A stretch of 64,000 bases of DNA from Bacillus altitudinis 41KF2b (GTDB lineage Bacteria > Bacillota > Bacilli > Bacillales > Bacillaceae). The stretch is taken from the NCBI RefSeq assembly GCF_000691145.1, contig NZ_ASJC01000005.1, positions 124,001 to 188,000 of the forward strand. Direction: 5' to 3'. The notes under the pieces are model-generated. The model ran no database searches. It was not told the origin of the DNA and saw nothing but the letters and a program-made list of their open reading frames with translations. Below, in pieces: positions 45,685 through 55,227 of this stretch. The position numbers and the translations under genes were made by a program. Within the stretch, counting starts at the first letter, position 1. Every line of letters begins with the position of its first letter.

Positions 45685-46962
45685 ATGCCCGAAAAGATGA
45701 GAAAAGCCATTGGTGTGATTCTCCTTGTTTCTTTAATAAGTACAGGGTTTATGAGCATAGTGAAGGAATATATCAGCATTCCAACAACTGTCGCAGTATT
45801 TGAACACGAGAAGCATTCGATTGATACATCCATTGAAGCGTCAGCCAATGCTTCTTCGCCAGCCTTTAGTCTTTCAGAGAAAAAGAATCAACTTGAAGTA
45901 ACGGGACAAAAGGCGGGAAAAGCCGAAATTGTTTATGATTTTAAAGGATTTCCTATTAAGAAAACAAAAGTCGATGTTCTTCCCGAATTAAAAGTCATTC
46001 CTGGAGGACAATCCATTGGCGTCAAACTCCATTCTGTCGGAGTTCTCGTTGTCGGTTTTCATCAAATCACAACAGCAGACGGCAAAAAATCACCAGGTGA
46101 AGCTGCAGGCATTCAATCAGGGGATATGATCATTGAGATCAATGGTCAGAAAATGGAGAAGATGAATGACCTCACCCCATTTATTCAGAAAGCCGGAAAA
46201 ACGGGGGAAACCCTTCATTTACTCATAAAAAGAGACCATAAAACCTTTCAAACGACACTAACACCCGCGAAAGATGCAAGTGAAGGTACTTATCGAATCG
46301 GTCTTTATATTCGTGATTCCGCAGCAGGAATCGGGACGATGACCTTCTTTGAACCATCTTCTAAAAAATATGGCGCCCTTGGGCATGTGATTTCTGACAT
46401 GGATACAAAAAAACCAATCGTGGTCGACAATGGTGAAATTGTCAGATCAACTGTCACATCCATTGAAAAAGGGACAGGAGGCAACCCTGGAGAAAAATTG
46501 GCTAGGTTTTCTTCCGAAAGAAAAACGATAGGTGATATTTCACGTAACAGTCCATTCGGTATATTTGGTACGTTAACCGAAAAACTTGAAAATCATGTAG
46601 CAGACAAACCACTTCCAGTCGCGTTATCAAGTGAAGTAAAAGAAGGTCCAGCCGAAATATTAACGGTTGTGGACCATGATAAAGTAGAGAAATTTGATAT
46701 TAAAATCGTCAGCACAACACCGCAAAAATTCCCGGCAACAAAAGGAATGGTGCTTAAAGTAACGGATGAGCGCTTATTAAGCAAAACGGGCGGGATCGTT
46801 CAAGGAATGAGCGGAAGTCCGATCATCCAAAATGGCAAAGTCATTGGAGCGGTCACTCACGTGTTCGTCAATGACCCGACAAGCGGATACGGCGTACACA
46901 TTGAATGGATGCTGTCAGAAGCAGGAATTGATCTTTATCAAAAAAACAAAAAAGCAAGCTGA
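45685..46962 (+). CDS. spoIVB: Sporulation checkpoint serine protease SpoIVB
   Basis: A 425-residue S55 protease secreted from the forespore that triggers pro-sigma-K cleavage by SpoIVFB. N-terminal membrane segment ([19 protein letters not shown]), PDZ domain (~100-200; [25 protein letters not shown]), and catalytic domain with His in GALGHVISD and the nucleophile Ser in [18 protein letters not shown] 45685 follows AGGAGCGAGGAG. Confidence 0.96.
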   Translation: MPEKMRKAIGVILLVSLISTGFMSIVKEYISIPTTVAVFEHEKHSIDTSIEASANASSPAFSLSEKKNQLEVTGQKAGKAEIVYDFKGFPIKKTKVDVLPELKVIPGGQSIGVKLHSVGVLVVGFHQITTADGKKSPGEAAGIQSGDMIIEINGQKMEKMNDLTPFIQKAGKTGETLHLLIKRDHKTFQTTLTPAKDASEGTYRIGLYIRDSAAGIGTMTFFEPSSKKYGALGHVISDMDTKKPIVVDNGEIVRSTVTSIEKGTGGNPGEKLARFSSERKTIGDISRNSPFGIFGTLTEKLENHVADKPLPVALSSEVKEGPAEILTVVDHDKVEKFDIKIVSTTPQKFPATKGMVLKVTDERLLSKTGGIVQGMSGSPIIQNGKVIGAVTHVFVNDPTSGYGVHIEWMLSEAGIDLYQKNKKAS

Positions 46963-46964
46963 CG

Positions 46965-46997
46965 AAAAACTGCCGCGAATCTTCCGGCAGTTTTTTT
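46965..46997 (+). terminator. Terminator of spoIVB
   Basis: AAAAACTGCCG (46965-46975), CGAATCTTC, CGGCAGTTTTT (46985-46995), T tract. Confidence 0.93.
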
Positions 46998-47048
46998 CTA
47001 CCCTTTCTTTCTCTCCCATCATGTTATAAAATAAGGAAAAAGAGATTT

Positions 47049-47055
47049 TTCGACA
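47049..47055 (-). promoter_or_regulatory. 0A box upstream of spo0A
   Basis: TTCGACA, the reverse complement of the Spo0A site TGTCGAA, in the context TTTTTCGACAAAA. It fits autoregulation of spo0A. Confidence 0.7.
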
Positions 47056-47162
47056 AAATGGAAAACAGTGTATTGTCAAATTGCAATAATCGTCGATTCA
47101 TTAAGAAAAACGTAGAAAAAGCTAGATAATGCTCTATTATTCGGAAAATTAAACTTTTTTAA

Positions 47163-47188
47163 AGGGGATAGCATGGTTTTGTCGAATT
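47163..47188 (+). promoter_or_regulatory. Candidate sigma-H promoter of spo0A with overlapping 0A box
   Basis: AGGGGAT (47163-47169) and GTCGAATT (47181-47188) resemble sigma-H -35 and -10 elements 11 bp apart. The -10 contains a perfect 0A box TGTCGAA (47180-47186), as expected for the sporulation promoter Ps. Confidence 0.65.
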
Positions 47189-47245
47189 GAACACTCAGAA
47201 GAGAAATGCAAAAGACTAAGGAATCGACATTGGGGAGGAAAGAAC

Positions 47246-48049
47246 GTGGAGAAAATTAAAGTGTGTGTAGCTGATGATAATCGAGAACTTGTTGGCCTTT
47301 TGACAGAGTATATTGAGGGACAGGAAGATATGGAAGTACTTGGCGTGGCGTATAATGGTCAGGAATGTCTGACATTATTTAAAGATAAAGAGCCCGACGT
47401 TCTCCTCTTAGATATTATCATGCCTCATTTAGACGGTCTTGCTGTACTGGAACGCCTCCGTGAAAACAATGAAATGACCAAACAGCCAAGTGTCATTATG
47501 CTGACGGCTTTCGGACAAGAAGACGTAACGAAAAAAGCGGTTGATTTGGGCGCATCCTATTTCATTTTGAAACCATTTGATATGGAAAACCTCGTAGGTC
47601 ATATTCGTCAAGTCAGTGGAAACGGCACACAAGTCAGCCATCGATCTTCATCTATCCAAAACAGTGTCCTTCGCAGCAAACCTGAACCGAAACGTAAGAA
47701 CTTAGATGCGAGCATTACGACAATTATTCATGAGATTGGCGTGCCAGCTCATATTAAAGGCTATTTATACTTAAGAGAAGCCATTTCGATGGTGTACAAT
47801 GATATTGAACTACTCGGCAGTATTACAAAAGTATTGTACCCAGACATTGCAAAGAAATTTAACACGACAGCCAGCAGGGTAGAACGAGCGATTCGTCATG
47901 CCATTGAAGTGGCTTGGAGCAGAGGGAATATTGACTCCATTTCCTCACTCTTTGGTTACACAGTCAGCATGTCAAAAGCCAAACCAACCAATTCAGAATT
48001 TATTGCGATGGTGGCTGATCGTCTGCGTTTAGAGCATAGAGCAAGCTAA
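47246..48049 (+). CDS. spo0A: Sporulation master response regulator Spo0A
   Basis: A 267-residue regulator at the end of the phosphorelay. Receiver domain (~1-125) with acidic pocket ADDN, phosphoacceptor Asp56 in LLLDIIMP, and Lys in FILKPFD; C-terminal Spo0A-type DNA-binding domain (~150-267) with [17 protein letters not shown]. Start GTG 47246 follows GGGGAGGAAAGAAC, the start also used in B. subtilis. Confidence 0.98.
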   Translation: MEKIKVCVADDNRELVGLLTEYIEGQEDMEVLGVAYNGQECLTLFKDKEPDVLLLDIIMPHLDGLAVLERLRENNEMTKQPSVIMLTAFGQEDVTKKAVDLGASYFILKPFDMENLVGHIRQVSGNGTQVSHRSSSIQNSVLRSKPEPKRKNLDASITTIIHEIGVPAHIKGYLYLREAISMVYNDIELLGSITKVLYPDIAKKFNTTASRVERAIRHAIEVAWSRGNIDSISSLFGYTVSMSKAKPTNSEFIAMVADRLRLEHRAS

Positions 48050-48061
48050 GTCAACGTCCAT

Positions 48062-48093
48062 AAAAAAACGTTTCTTCAATGAGGCGTTTTTTT
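48062..48093 (+). terminator. Probable terminator of spo0A
   Basis: AAAAAAACG (48062-48070) and CGTTTTTTT (48085-48093) with a partly paired interior. The rest of the 48050-48498 gap holds the rap promoter region and no convincing gene. Confidence 0.65.
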
Positions 48094-48432
48094 ATTTTTG
48101 TAAAATATTGCTAAAAAATGGATATGTTGATAAAATCATCTTTAATGTTTAAATTGGACAAACGGGTCGCTTTATTTTCAGAATAAAATGAAAAATAAAG
48201 CATGAAAGAAATGAATAGGACATAAAATAGTGGTAATCAGCTACGCTAATCAACTGGCTTATAGAAGAAGAAAACGCTCATTCGTAAGAAAAAGGATGAG
48301 AGGAAAAGGTCTTATGTAATTGGTAAATAAAGCAAATGAGATCGAAAGTTCTATTTCTATTGACCCGATTGATTGGCGTTTTAAAGTCACTGGCTTCTTA
48401 GAGATTGTGCCATTTGAACTGAATATTCCCAT

Positions 48433-48439
48433 TGTCGAA
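48433..48439 (+). promoter_or_regulatory. Perfect 0A box upstream of rap
   Basis: TGTCGAA in the context ATTGTCGAATTT, about 31 bp before a strong TATAAT. It is the canonical Spo0A binding core. Confidence 0.65.
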
Positions 48440-48447
48440 TTTAATAA

Positions 48448-48475
48448 TTTTCACATTCTTTTACTATGCTATAAT
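48448..48475 (+). promoter_or_regulatory. Candidate sigma-A promoter of rap
   Basis: TATAAT at 48470-48475 is a consensus -10. The best -35 is TTTTCA (48448-48453) with a 16-bp spacer, weak, which suits an activated or regulated promoter. Confidence 0.6.
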
Positions 48476-48498
48476 AATGAAAAGAAGAGGGTGAGGTT

Positions 48499-49599
48499 AT
48501 GGGAAAGCTGAAAATCCACTCTGCTGAGGTTGCGAACGAAATTAGCAAGTGGACGAGGGTCATTTCTCAGAATGACCTAGAAAAATCTGCTGTCTATAAA
48601 GAGAAAATTCAGAATTTGCTAAAAAATACAGATGAGGACCGAGAAGTTCTTCTTTATTATCAGCTAGTCGACGGCAGACATGAAATGTTACTTGGAAATA
48701 TTGAAAAAGCCAATCAGATTATGAAAAGTGTCGGAACGCTGGATGAAAAAGCAGATGACATTATTAATTTTTATTTTTACTTTTATAAAGGCCAATATGC
48801 CGCCTATGTCAAAAAATATGATGAGGCGATTAGTTTTTATAAGATTGCAGAGCAGCGTCTAAAACGTGTGAATGAAGATCTTGAAGTAGGGACTTTTCAT
48901 CATAAAGTCGCTTCCATTTATTACGAACTGAAGCAAAATTTCATTTCCATTAATCATATTAAAAAAGCCATTGATACGTTTAAAGCGCATGAGGAATATA
49001 CCGCACAGGCGATTGACAGCTTAATCTTACATGCGAGCAACTGTATTGATTTACTACAGTTTGATGAAGCTGAGGAAAAGTACCAAGAGGCACTTGAGAA
49101 AAGTAAGCGCATTAACAATGAAGTGCTGATTGGGAAGTGCTATCACAATTTAGCGGTTCTTTATTACGCAAAACATGATTATGAAAAAAGCGCACAATAC
49201 GCCAAAAAAGGGATGAGCATTCAAATTCATCGCGACAATAGCCATTATTTCATCCAATCTTTATATGTTCTCGCAAATGCCTTAGTTCATTTAGGAGATC
49301 ATGAGGCGAAAGAATATATTAAAGAGGGGATTCAATATAGCTGCGATATCCAAAATAATGAATATATAGTAAAATTTGAAATTTTGGATCTGATGTGCGA
49401 AAATAGTGGAGCAGCAGACGTATTCTCTGAAAAATTAGACTACATAGAAAAAAATAGATTATATGTGGAGCTTGAGGATTTGTCTGAACAAATATCGAAA
49501 TACTTCAAGGAACGAAATGATTATCAAAATGCCATTCGTTTTCTTGAAAAGAAATTCGATGCACAAATACTTCAAAAGAAAGTGGAGGTTATCTTATGA
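48499..49599 (+). CDS. Rap-family TPR regulator (response regulator aspartate phosphatase)
   Basis: A 366-residue Rap protein: N-terminal three-helix bundle (~1-70) and six to seven TPR repeats (e.g. KKYDEAISFYKIAEQ, LLQFDEAEEKYQEALEKS, HDYEKSAQYAKKG). Rap proteins either dephosphorylate Spo0F-P, lowering Spo0A-P, or block ComA or DegU; the sequence alone does not settle the target. GAGGGTGAGG precedes ATG 48499. It overlaps phr by 4 bp. From memory B. subtilis has yqiG-yqiH-yqiI here instead. Confidence 0.93.
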   Translation: MGKLKIHSAEVANEISKWTRVISQNDLEKSAVYKEKIQNLLKNTDEDREVLLYYQLVDGRHEMLLGNIEKANQIMKSVGTLDEKADDIINFYFYFYKGQYAAYVKKYDEAISFYKIAEQRLKRVNEDLEVGTFHHKVASIYYELKQNFISINHIKKAIDTFKAHEEYTAQAIDSLILHASNCIDLLQFDEAEEKYQEALEKSKRINNEVLIGKCYHNLAVLYYAKHDYEKSAQYAKKGMSIQIHRDNSHYFIQSLYVLANALVHLGDHEAKEYIKEGIQYSCDIQNNEYIVKFEILDLMCENSGAADVFSEKLDYIEKNRLYVELEDLSEQISKYFKERNDYQNAIRFLEKKFDAQILQKKVEVIL

Positions 49600-49706
49600 A
49601 AAAGTTGTTGTTAGGTGTAACAATCGTTACAGCAGTCGCAGTTGTTTCTTCCCTTTTTGCTCTTGACGCAGAGACGACAGAGCAAGCCATCAGAGCGATT
49701 ACGTGA
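49596..49706 (+). CDS. Phr signalling peptide precursor
   Basis: A 36-residue peptide, too short for routine gene calling. Positive N-terminus (MKK), signal-peptide core (LLLGVTIVTAVAVVSSLFAL), then DAETTEQAIRAIT at the C-terminus. The final five residues IRAIT fit the x-R-x-x-T pattern of known Phr pentapeptides (ARNQT, ERGMT, SRNVT). ATG 49596 overlaps the rap stop as ATGA, and GTGGAGG lies just upstream. It is expected to be exported, trimmed, reimported by Opp, and to inhibit the upstream Rap. Confidence 0.9.
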   Translation: MKKLLLGVTIVTAVAVVSSLFALDAETTEQAIRAIT

Positions 49707-49721
49707 TCGAATTTACCTGTC

Positions 49722-49754
49722 AACCTCTTCTCTCTAATCAGAAGAGGTTTTTTT
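49722..49754 (+). terminator. Terminator of rap-phr
   Basis: AACCTCTTC (49722-49730), TCTCTAATCA, GAAGAGGTT (49741-49749), then T's. Confidence 0.92.
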
Positions 49755-49825
49755 ATGTGCTCAAACTGGAAAAACGAAAACAGACACGTCATAATATAGG
49801 TAATCATCATATTTAGAGGTGGCAT

Positions 49826-50563
49826 ATGACGAAAATTTTTGCACATAGAGGCTTTAAAGGAAACTATCCAGAGAACACCATGATTGCCTTTGAGCACGCA
49901 CTCCATTCTGGAGCGGATGGAATTGAGCTTGATGTTCAGCTCACCAAAGACGGCAGACTGGCTGTCATTCACGATGAAAAGCTGAATCGAACGACCAATA
50001 TGAAAGGGTTAGTGAAAGACTATACATATGAAGAGTTAAAAAGAGGGGATGCCAGTCATTCTTTCTATGAAGAAACGGGTGCGGTCTCCATTCCTCTTTT
50101 AGAAGAAGTATTAGAGCTAGTGACGCAGCGACCATCCTTTATGATCAACATTGAATTAAAAAACTCTATTTATCGATATCCAGGGATTGAAGAGAAAGTA
50201 AAAGAGCAAATTGAGCACTTTCAAATAGAGGATCGTGTGCTTGTCTCATCATTTCATCACGGCAGTTTAGCTCTTTTTCACAAGCTGATGCCGCACATTG
50301 AACTGGCGGTCCTCACGATGGATGTGATTCATCAGCCGGAGATGTATTTAAAAACAATACCGGCAAAGGGATACCATCCGAATATAAAGGGCGCTGGGGT
50401 GACAAAAGAAGTTGTATCCGCTCTCCATGCGGACCAACAAGTGATCAGACCGTTTACTGTAAACAGTGAGAAGCAAATAAAAAATATGTTGACCTTGGGT
50501 GTTGATGGAATCTTTACAGATTTTCCTGATCGTGCCGTCAAAATAAGAGAAGAAATGAAATAA
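49826..50563 (+). CDS. yqiK: Glycerophosphodiester phosphodiesterase YqiK
   Basis: A 245-residue GDPD TIM-barrel enzyme. Catalytic motif AHRGFKGNYPENTMIAFEHAL with His and Glu, metal ligands GIELDVQLTKDG and VIHDEKLNRTT. No signal peptide, so it probably acts in the cytosol on deacylated phospholipids. AGAGGTGGCAT precedes ATG 49826. Confidence 0.94.
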   Translation: MTKIFAHRGFKGNYPENTMIAFEHALHSGADGIELDVQLTKDGRLAVIHDEKLNRTTNMKGLVKDYTYEELKRGDASHSFYEETGAVSIPLLEEVLELVTQRPSFMINIELKNSIYRYPGIEEKVKEQIEHFQIEDRVLVSSFHHGSLALFHKLMPHIELAVLTMDVIHQPEMYLKTIPAKGYHPNIKGAGVTKEVVSALHADQQVIRPFTVNSEKQIKNMLTLGVDGIFTDFPDRAVKIREEMK

Positions 50564-50592
50564 AGACCTGCTATCAACAGCGGGTCTTTTTC
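50562..50592. terminator. Terminator between yqiK and yqzF
   Basis: AAAGACCTGCT (50562-50572) pairs with AGCGGGTCTTT (50579-50589), then T's; one mismatch. Confidence 0.85.
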
Positions 50593-50596
50593 ATGA

Positions 50597-50833
50597 TTAC
50601 CTTTGCTTAAAACGAGTTGTTACTTTATTTCGTTTACGATCCCTATATAAAATAAATCCTGCAACAACATAAAGACCTCCCCCTAAAAATAACAACCCTG
50701 CAATTCCTTGCAGCCATAAATATGGAAATGGTGCAATGATGATGCCGAAAACAGTGTCACGCAGCAGCTTAATGCCAAGTGCTGCAAAGGCTCCAGGTAT
50801 TAAAATAATCACTAATGCGAGTAGTCTTCCCAT
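50597..50833 (-). CDS. yqzF: DUF2627 membrane protein YqzF
   Basis: A 78-residue protein with two membrane segments (LLALVIILIPGAFAALGIKLL and LWLQGIAGLLFLGGGLYVVAGFIL) and a basic tail. It matches DUF2627/YqzF by sequence and position between yqiK and bkdR. Function unknown. Confidence 0.87.
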   Translation of the reverse strand: MGRLLALVIILIPGAFAALGIKLLRDTVFGIIIAPFPYLWLQGIAGLLFLGGGLYVVAGFILYRDRKRNKVTTRFKQR

Positions 50834-50982
50834 CGAATGTCCCCTTAAACGTCATTTACTTCCATTGTCTAATTCAAAAAATATTTTGTCAAGAAAGGAA
50901 AACGTGGTAATATAGGTGTTGTGCAATTTTTTGCAACGGAAAAATATGGTGTGCAAAATTTTTCATATAAAGGGGTAACGGG

Positions 50983-53055
50983 ATGCAGAGAGTCTTGATT
51001 GTCGGTGCAGGACAAGGTGGATCAGCACTGCTTGAAACATTGCTGAAAACAAATACGGTTCAAATCATTGCGATCGCCGACCTTGATCTCGAGGCACCGG
51101 GGATGGATGAAGCGAAAAAGAATGGAATTGAGACGACGACGGATTGGAAAGAATACATAAAAGATGACATTGATATCATCATTGAAACCACAGGCAGTTC
51201 TGCTGTACTGAAGGAACTAATTGAACAAAAACCAGAGCATGCTGTGATTGTGCCAAGCTCGATGGCATACGTCATTTCAGAATTAATGGCAGAGAAACAA
51301 CAGCTTATTCAAATATTGAAGGAACAAACCTATAAACATGACCGCATTTTTAATGCAACGAATGATGGCATGATTTTTATTAATATGGATGAAGAAGTGG
51401 TCCTGTTTAATCGATCGGCTGCCAAAATGGTGGGGTGCTCGCAAAAGGATGCGATTGGCCGTCACATTCGAGAAGTGATTCCGAACACGAAACTTCCCGA
51501 TATATTAAGGTCAAGGGAGCCGGAATTTAATCAAAAGCAATTTTTGAATCAGCAAATTCAAATTGTGACCACCCGTCTGCCGATTATTGATGACGCGGGG
51601 AGAATGTTAGGTGCTTTATCCATCTTTAAAGACATTACAGATGCGGTGGAGCTTGCGGAGGAAGTAACGAACCTCAAAGAAGTAAGAACGATGCTTGAGG
51701 CTATTATTCAATCATCAGATGAAGCCATATCGGTTGTCGATGAGCAGGGGAAAGGTATCTTGATCAACCGTGCTTATACGAAAATGACCGGTTTAACGGA
51801 TAAAGAGGTCGTGGGTAAACCAGCAGGAGCTGATATTTCCGAAGGGGAAAGCATGCACTTAAAGGTGCTTGAAACAAGAAGACCTGTTCGAGGCGTCAGA
51901 ATGAAGGTTGGTCCAAACAAAAAAGATGTCATCGTCAATGTAGCACCTGTTATTGTTGACGGCATTCTAAAAGGCAGTGTCGGGGTCATTCACGATGTAT
52001 CCGAAATCCAATCATTGACGAATGAATTAAATAAAGCAAGACAGCTCATCCGAACACTTGAAGCAAAGTACACATTTGAAGACATTATTGGAGAAAGTGA
52101 ACAAATGCTTGTCGCGCTTGAGCAGGCAAAGCTGGGCGCAAAAACGCCCGCAACCATTTTACTCCGCGGAGAATCAGGTACTGGGAAAGAGCTGTTTGCG
52201 CATGCCATTCACAATGAAAGTGATCGCAAGTACAACCGCTTTGTCCGTGTCAACTGTGCTGCCTTATCAGAAACTCTTTTAGAGTCAGAACTGTTTGGCT
52301 ACGAGGAAGGAGCGTTTTCTGGTGCAAGGCGAGGCGGGAAAAAAGGGCTGTTTGAAGAAGCCAATCAAGGCAGCATCTTTTTAGATGAAATCGGTGAAAT
52401 GACGCCAAGTACACAAGCGAAATTGCTGCGTGTCATGCAAGAAAAAGAAATTGTTCGGGTAGGCGGAACGAAAGCGATACCGGTCGATGTGCGTGTGATC
52501 ACAGCGACAAATGTCAATATTGAAAAGGCGATGGCAGAAGGTAAGTTCAGAGAGGATTTATATTATCGAATGAACAGATACCCGATATCGATTCCACCAC
52601 TCAGACAGCGTCTCGAAGATATTGAATCATTAAGTAAACGCCTCATTCAGAAGATCAATTTAGACTATGGGCGAAACGTCAGTGGCTTAACAGATCGTGC
52701 GCTTAATAGACTTCGATCATATAGCTGGCCAGGCAACGTGAGAGAGCTTGAAAATGTGCTTGGACGAGCTATGATCTTTTTGAATCCGCAAGAAGAATGG
52801 ATCGATGAAGCACATATCGCCTTCATGGAGTCAGAAGAGCATGATGAAAAAGAGCAGCAGGAACTGGCTGTTAGTCAATTTGAGGGGGAGACGCTCTCGG
52901 ATGCTGTAGAAGCATTTGAAGCGCAGCTGATCAAACAAACCCTTGAAAAACATCAATTCAATCGTACAAAAACAGCAAAAACGTTAGGGATCAGCATTCG
53001 AAATCTTTACTATAAAATGGATAAGTATCAGCTTGCAAAAGATAGCATGCAGTAA
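50983..53055 (+). CDS. bkdR: Sigma-54-dependent activator BkdR
   Basis: A 690-residue enhancer-binding protein that activates the bkd operon. Rossmann-like N-terminus ([17 protein letters not shown]), two PAS domains (~110-230, ~240-350), AAA+ domain (~370-610; Walker [16 protein letters not shown], Walker [12 protein letters not shown], arginine-finger region [14 protein letters not shown]) and a Fis-type HTH ([20 protein letters not shown]). The sigma-54 contact loop reads GAFSGA instead of GAFTGA. Likely sensor of isoleucine/valine-derived signals. Confidence 0.95.
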   Translation: MQRVLIVGAGQGGSALLETLLKTNTVQIIAIADLDLEAPGMDEAKKNGIETTTDWKEYIKDDIDIIIETTGSSAVLKELIEQKPEHAVIVPSSMAYVISELMAEKQQLIQILKEQTYKHDRIFNATNDGMIFINMDEEVVLFNRSAAKMVGCSQKDAIGRHIREVIPNTKLPDILRSREPEFNQKQFLNQQIQIVTTRLPIIDDAGRMLGALSIFKDITDAVELAEEVTNLKEVRTMLEAIIQSSDEAISVVDEQGKGILINRAYTKMTGLTDKEVVGKPAGADISEGESMHLKVLETRRPVRGVRMKVGPNKKDVIVNVAPVIVDGILKGSVGVIHDVSEIQSLTNELNKARQLIRTLEAKYTFEDIIGESEQMLVALEQAKLGAKTPATILLRGESGTGKELFAHAIHNESDRKYNRFVRVNCAALSETLLESELFGYEEGAFSGARRGGKKGLFEEANQGSIFLDEIGEMTPSTQAKLLRVMQEKEIVRVGGTKAIPVDVRVITATNVNIEKAMAEGKFREDLYYRMNRYPISIPPLRQRLEDIESLSKRLIQKINLDYGRNVSGLTDRALNRLRSYSWPGNVRELENVLGRAMIFLNPQEEWIDEAHIAFMESEEHDEKEQQELAVSQFEGETLSDAVEAFEAQLIKQTLEKHQFNRTKTAKTLGISIRNLYYKMDKYQLAKDSMQ

Positions 53056-53069
53056 CATGCACGTAACCT

Positions 53070-53094
53070 GCAAGAAATTGCATGATTTCTTTGC
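53070..53094. promoter_or_regulatory. Candidate BkdR upstream activating sequence
   Basis: GCAAGAAAT (53070-53078) and ATTTCTTTGC (53085-53094) form a near-perfect inverted repeat, about 30 bp before the -24 element. Position and symmetry fit an enhancer for BkdR. Confidence 0.6.
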
Positions 53095-53124
53095 GAAAAG
53101 GTTTATTTTTCACACATTTCAAGC

Positions 53125-53141
53125 TGGCACGGAACTTGCAT
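53125..53141 (+). promoter_or_regulatory. Sigma-54 (SigL) promoter of the bkd operon
   Basis: TGGCAC (53125-53130), 5 bp, TTGCAT (53136-53141) matches the -24/-12 consensus TGGCAC-N5-TTGCA completely. It lies 39 bp before ptb. Confidence 0.93.
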
Positions 53142-53180
53142 ATAAAAAGAGGAACCGAGCACAAGGAAAGGTGGGCAAGT

Positions 53181-54074
53181 ATGAAGCTTGACGATCTGAT
53201 TATCAAAGCCTCGCAGCTGCAGAATAAAACAGCGGCTGTGGCTCATGCAGAAGACGAAGAAGTGCTTCATGCCATCAAAATGGCAATCGAACGAAAAGTC
53301 GCTCGCTTCCTGCTGGTTGGAAACAAACGCAACCTAAAGGAGCTAGTCAAACAGCATGAGATCAATGAAGACTGGATAGATATTATTCATTCAGATTCAC
53401 CCGAAGAATCTGCCAAAATTGCCGTTCAGGCAGTAAGTGAAAATCATGCAGATATTCTCATGAAGGGTCATGTCCCGACAGCCATATTGTTAAAAGCTGT
53501 CCTAAATAAAGAGTATGGGCTTCGGACAGCGAGTGTCCTTTCACATGTTGCTGCCTTCGAAGTACCGGGCTTTGACCGTTTTATCTATGTGACGGACTCT
53601 GCGATGAACATTGCGCCTGATTTAAATATGCTGAAAGAAATTACGGTGAATTCCGTTCAAGTCGCACAAGCTGTCGGAAATGATATGCCCAAAGTGGCGG
53701 TATTATCAGCGGTAGAAGTCGTAAACCCAGCGATGGATTCGACGCTCACAGCTGCAAGCCTTGCGCAAATGAATCGAAGAGGTCAAATTTCTGGCTGTCT
53801 GATTGATGGGCCGCTTGCTTTAGATAATGCCATTTCTCAAACGGCAGCTTCTCATAAAAATATTACGAGTGATGTGGCTGGTCATGCAGATATTTTGCTT
53901 GTGCCAACCATTGAAGCAGGCAACATTCTTTATAAATCTCTCATCTACTTTGCTCATGCAAAAGTGGGAGCTGTGGTGGCAGGAGCGAAAGCACCGATTG
54001 CTTTAACAAGCCGGTCTGATTCAGCTGAAAGCAAGCTCTATTCAATTGCACTTGCCATCTGTACATCAAATTAA
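53181..54074 (+). CDS. ptb: Phosphate butyryltransferase
   Basis: A 297-residue phosphotransacylase that converts branched-chain acyl-CoA to acyl phosphate. Family core: GHVPTAILLKAVLNKEYGLR, FIYVTDSAMNIAPDL, GCLIDGPLALDNAIS, DILLVPTIEAGNIL. The frame is open from 53082, upstream of the sigma-54 promoter; GGAAAGGTGGGC sets the start at ATG 53181. First gene of the bkd operon. Confidence 0.95.
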   Translation: MKLDDLIIKASQLQNKTAAVAHAEDEEVLHAIKMAIERKVARFLLVGNKRNLKELVKQHEINEDWIDIIHSDSPEESAKIAVQAVSENHADILMKGHVPTAILLKAVLNKEYGLRTASVLSHVAAFEVPGFDRFIYVTDSAMNIAPDLNMLKEITVNSVQVAQAVGNDMPKVAVLSAVEVVNPAMDSTLTAASLAQMNRRGQISGCLIDGPLALDNAISQTAASHKNITSDVAGHADILLVPTIEAGNILYKSLIYFAHAKVGAVVAGAKAPIALTSRSDSAESKLYSIALAICTSN

Positions 54075-54099
54075 GTGAAAGTATTAGGAGGAATAGAAA

Positions 54100-55194
54100 A
54101 TGGAACTTTTTAAATATATGGAACAATACGATTATGAACAGCTTGTATTTTGTCAGGATGAACAGTCTGGTTTAAAAGCCATCATTGCCATTCATGATAC
54201 AACACTTGGGCCAGCACTCGGCGGAACAAGAATGTGGACATATGAAAATGAAGAAGCAGCGATCGAAGATGCCTTGCGTCTTGCAAGAGGTATGACTTAT
54301 AAAAATGCGGCGGCAGGGCTTAACCTTGGCGGCGGTAAAACGGTCATCATTGGCGATCCGAGAAAAGACAAGAATGAAGAAATGTTCCGTGCTTTTGGCC
54401 GTTACATTCAAGGATTAAATGGCCGTTATATCACCGCTGAAGATGTCGGTACAACGGTAGAAGATATGGATCTTATCCATGAAGAAACAGACTTTGTCAC
54501 AGGCATCTCTCCTGCATTTGGTTCTTCAGGAAACCCATCTCCAGTGACTGCTTACGGTGTATATAAAGGCATGAAAGCAGCTGCAAAAGCAGCATTCGGT
54601 ACAGATTCATTAGAAGGAAAAACAATTGCCGTTCAAGGTGTTGGAAACGTGGCTTACAACCTATGTAAACACCTGCATGAAGAAGGCGCACAGCTTATCG
54701 TTACTGATATCAACAAAGACTCAGTTCAGCGAGCTGTAGAAGACTTCGGTGCAAAAGCGGTAGACCCTGATGATATTTATGATCAAGAATGTGATATTTA
54801 CGCACCATGTGCACTCGGTGCAACCATTAACGATGTGACGATTCCTAAATTAAAGGCAAAAGTCATTGCAGGTGCAGCGAATAACCAGCTGAGAGAAACA
54901 CATCATGGAGATCTTATTCATGAAATGGGCATTGTGTACGCACCGGATTATGTGATCAATGCAGGCGGTGTGATTAACGTTGCAGATGAGCTTTATGGCT
55001 ATAATGCCGATCGTGCAATGAAAAAAGTAGAAGGCATTTACCAAAACATTGAGCGAGTGATTGAAATCTCTAACCGTGATGCCATTCCAACTTATAAAGC
55101 GGCAGACCGATTGGCTGAAGAGCGAATTGAAAGAATGCGCAAATCAAGAAGCCAATTCCTGCAAAATGGTCAACATATTTTAAGTCGTCGCTAA
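54100..55194 (+). CDS. bcd: Leucine/valine dehydrogenase
   Basis: A 364-residue Glu/Leu/Phe/Val dehydrogenase that deaminates branched-chain amino acids to keto acids with NAD. Catalytic Lys in [11 protein letters not shown]...[19 protein letters not shown], nucleotide site [30 protein letters not shown] precedes ATG 54100. It feeds the BKD complex encoded downstream. Confidence 0.96.
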   Translation: MELFKYMEQYDYEQLVFCQDEQSGLKAIIAIHDTTLGPALGGTRMWTYENEEAAIEDALRLARGMTYKNAAAGLNLGGGKTVIIGDPRKDKNEEMFRAFGRYIQGLNGRYITAEDVGTTVEDMDLIHEETDFVTGISPAFGSSGNPSPVTAYGVYKGMKAAAKAAFGTDSLEGKTIAVQGVGNVAYNLCKHLHEEGAQLIVTDINKDSVQRAVEDFGAKAVDPDDIYDQECDIYAPCALGATINDVTIPKLKAKVIAGAANNQLRETHHGDLIHEMGIVYAPDYVINAGGVINVADELYGYNADRAMKKVEGIYQNIERVIEISNRDAIPTYKAADRLAEERIERMRKSRSQFLQNGQHILSRR

Positions 55195-55227
55195 ATGGAT
55201 GAATGAGTTGAAACGGAGGTTTTGTTT

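Noticed and set aside
48320..48511. 63-codon frame upstream of rap
   Set aside because: It covers the rap promoter, 0A box and ribosome binding site and overlaps rap by 13 bp; TTG start with a poor site. Kept only as promoter region.
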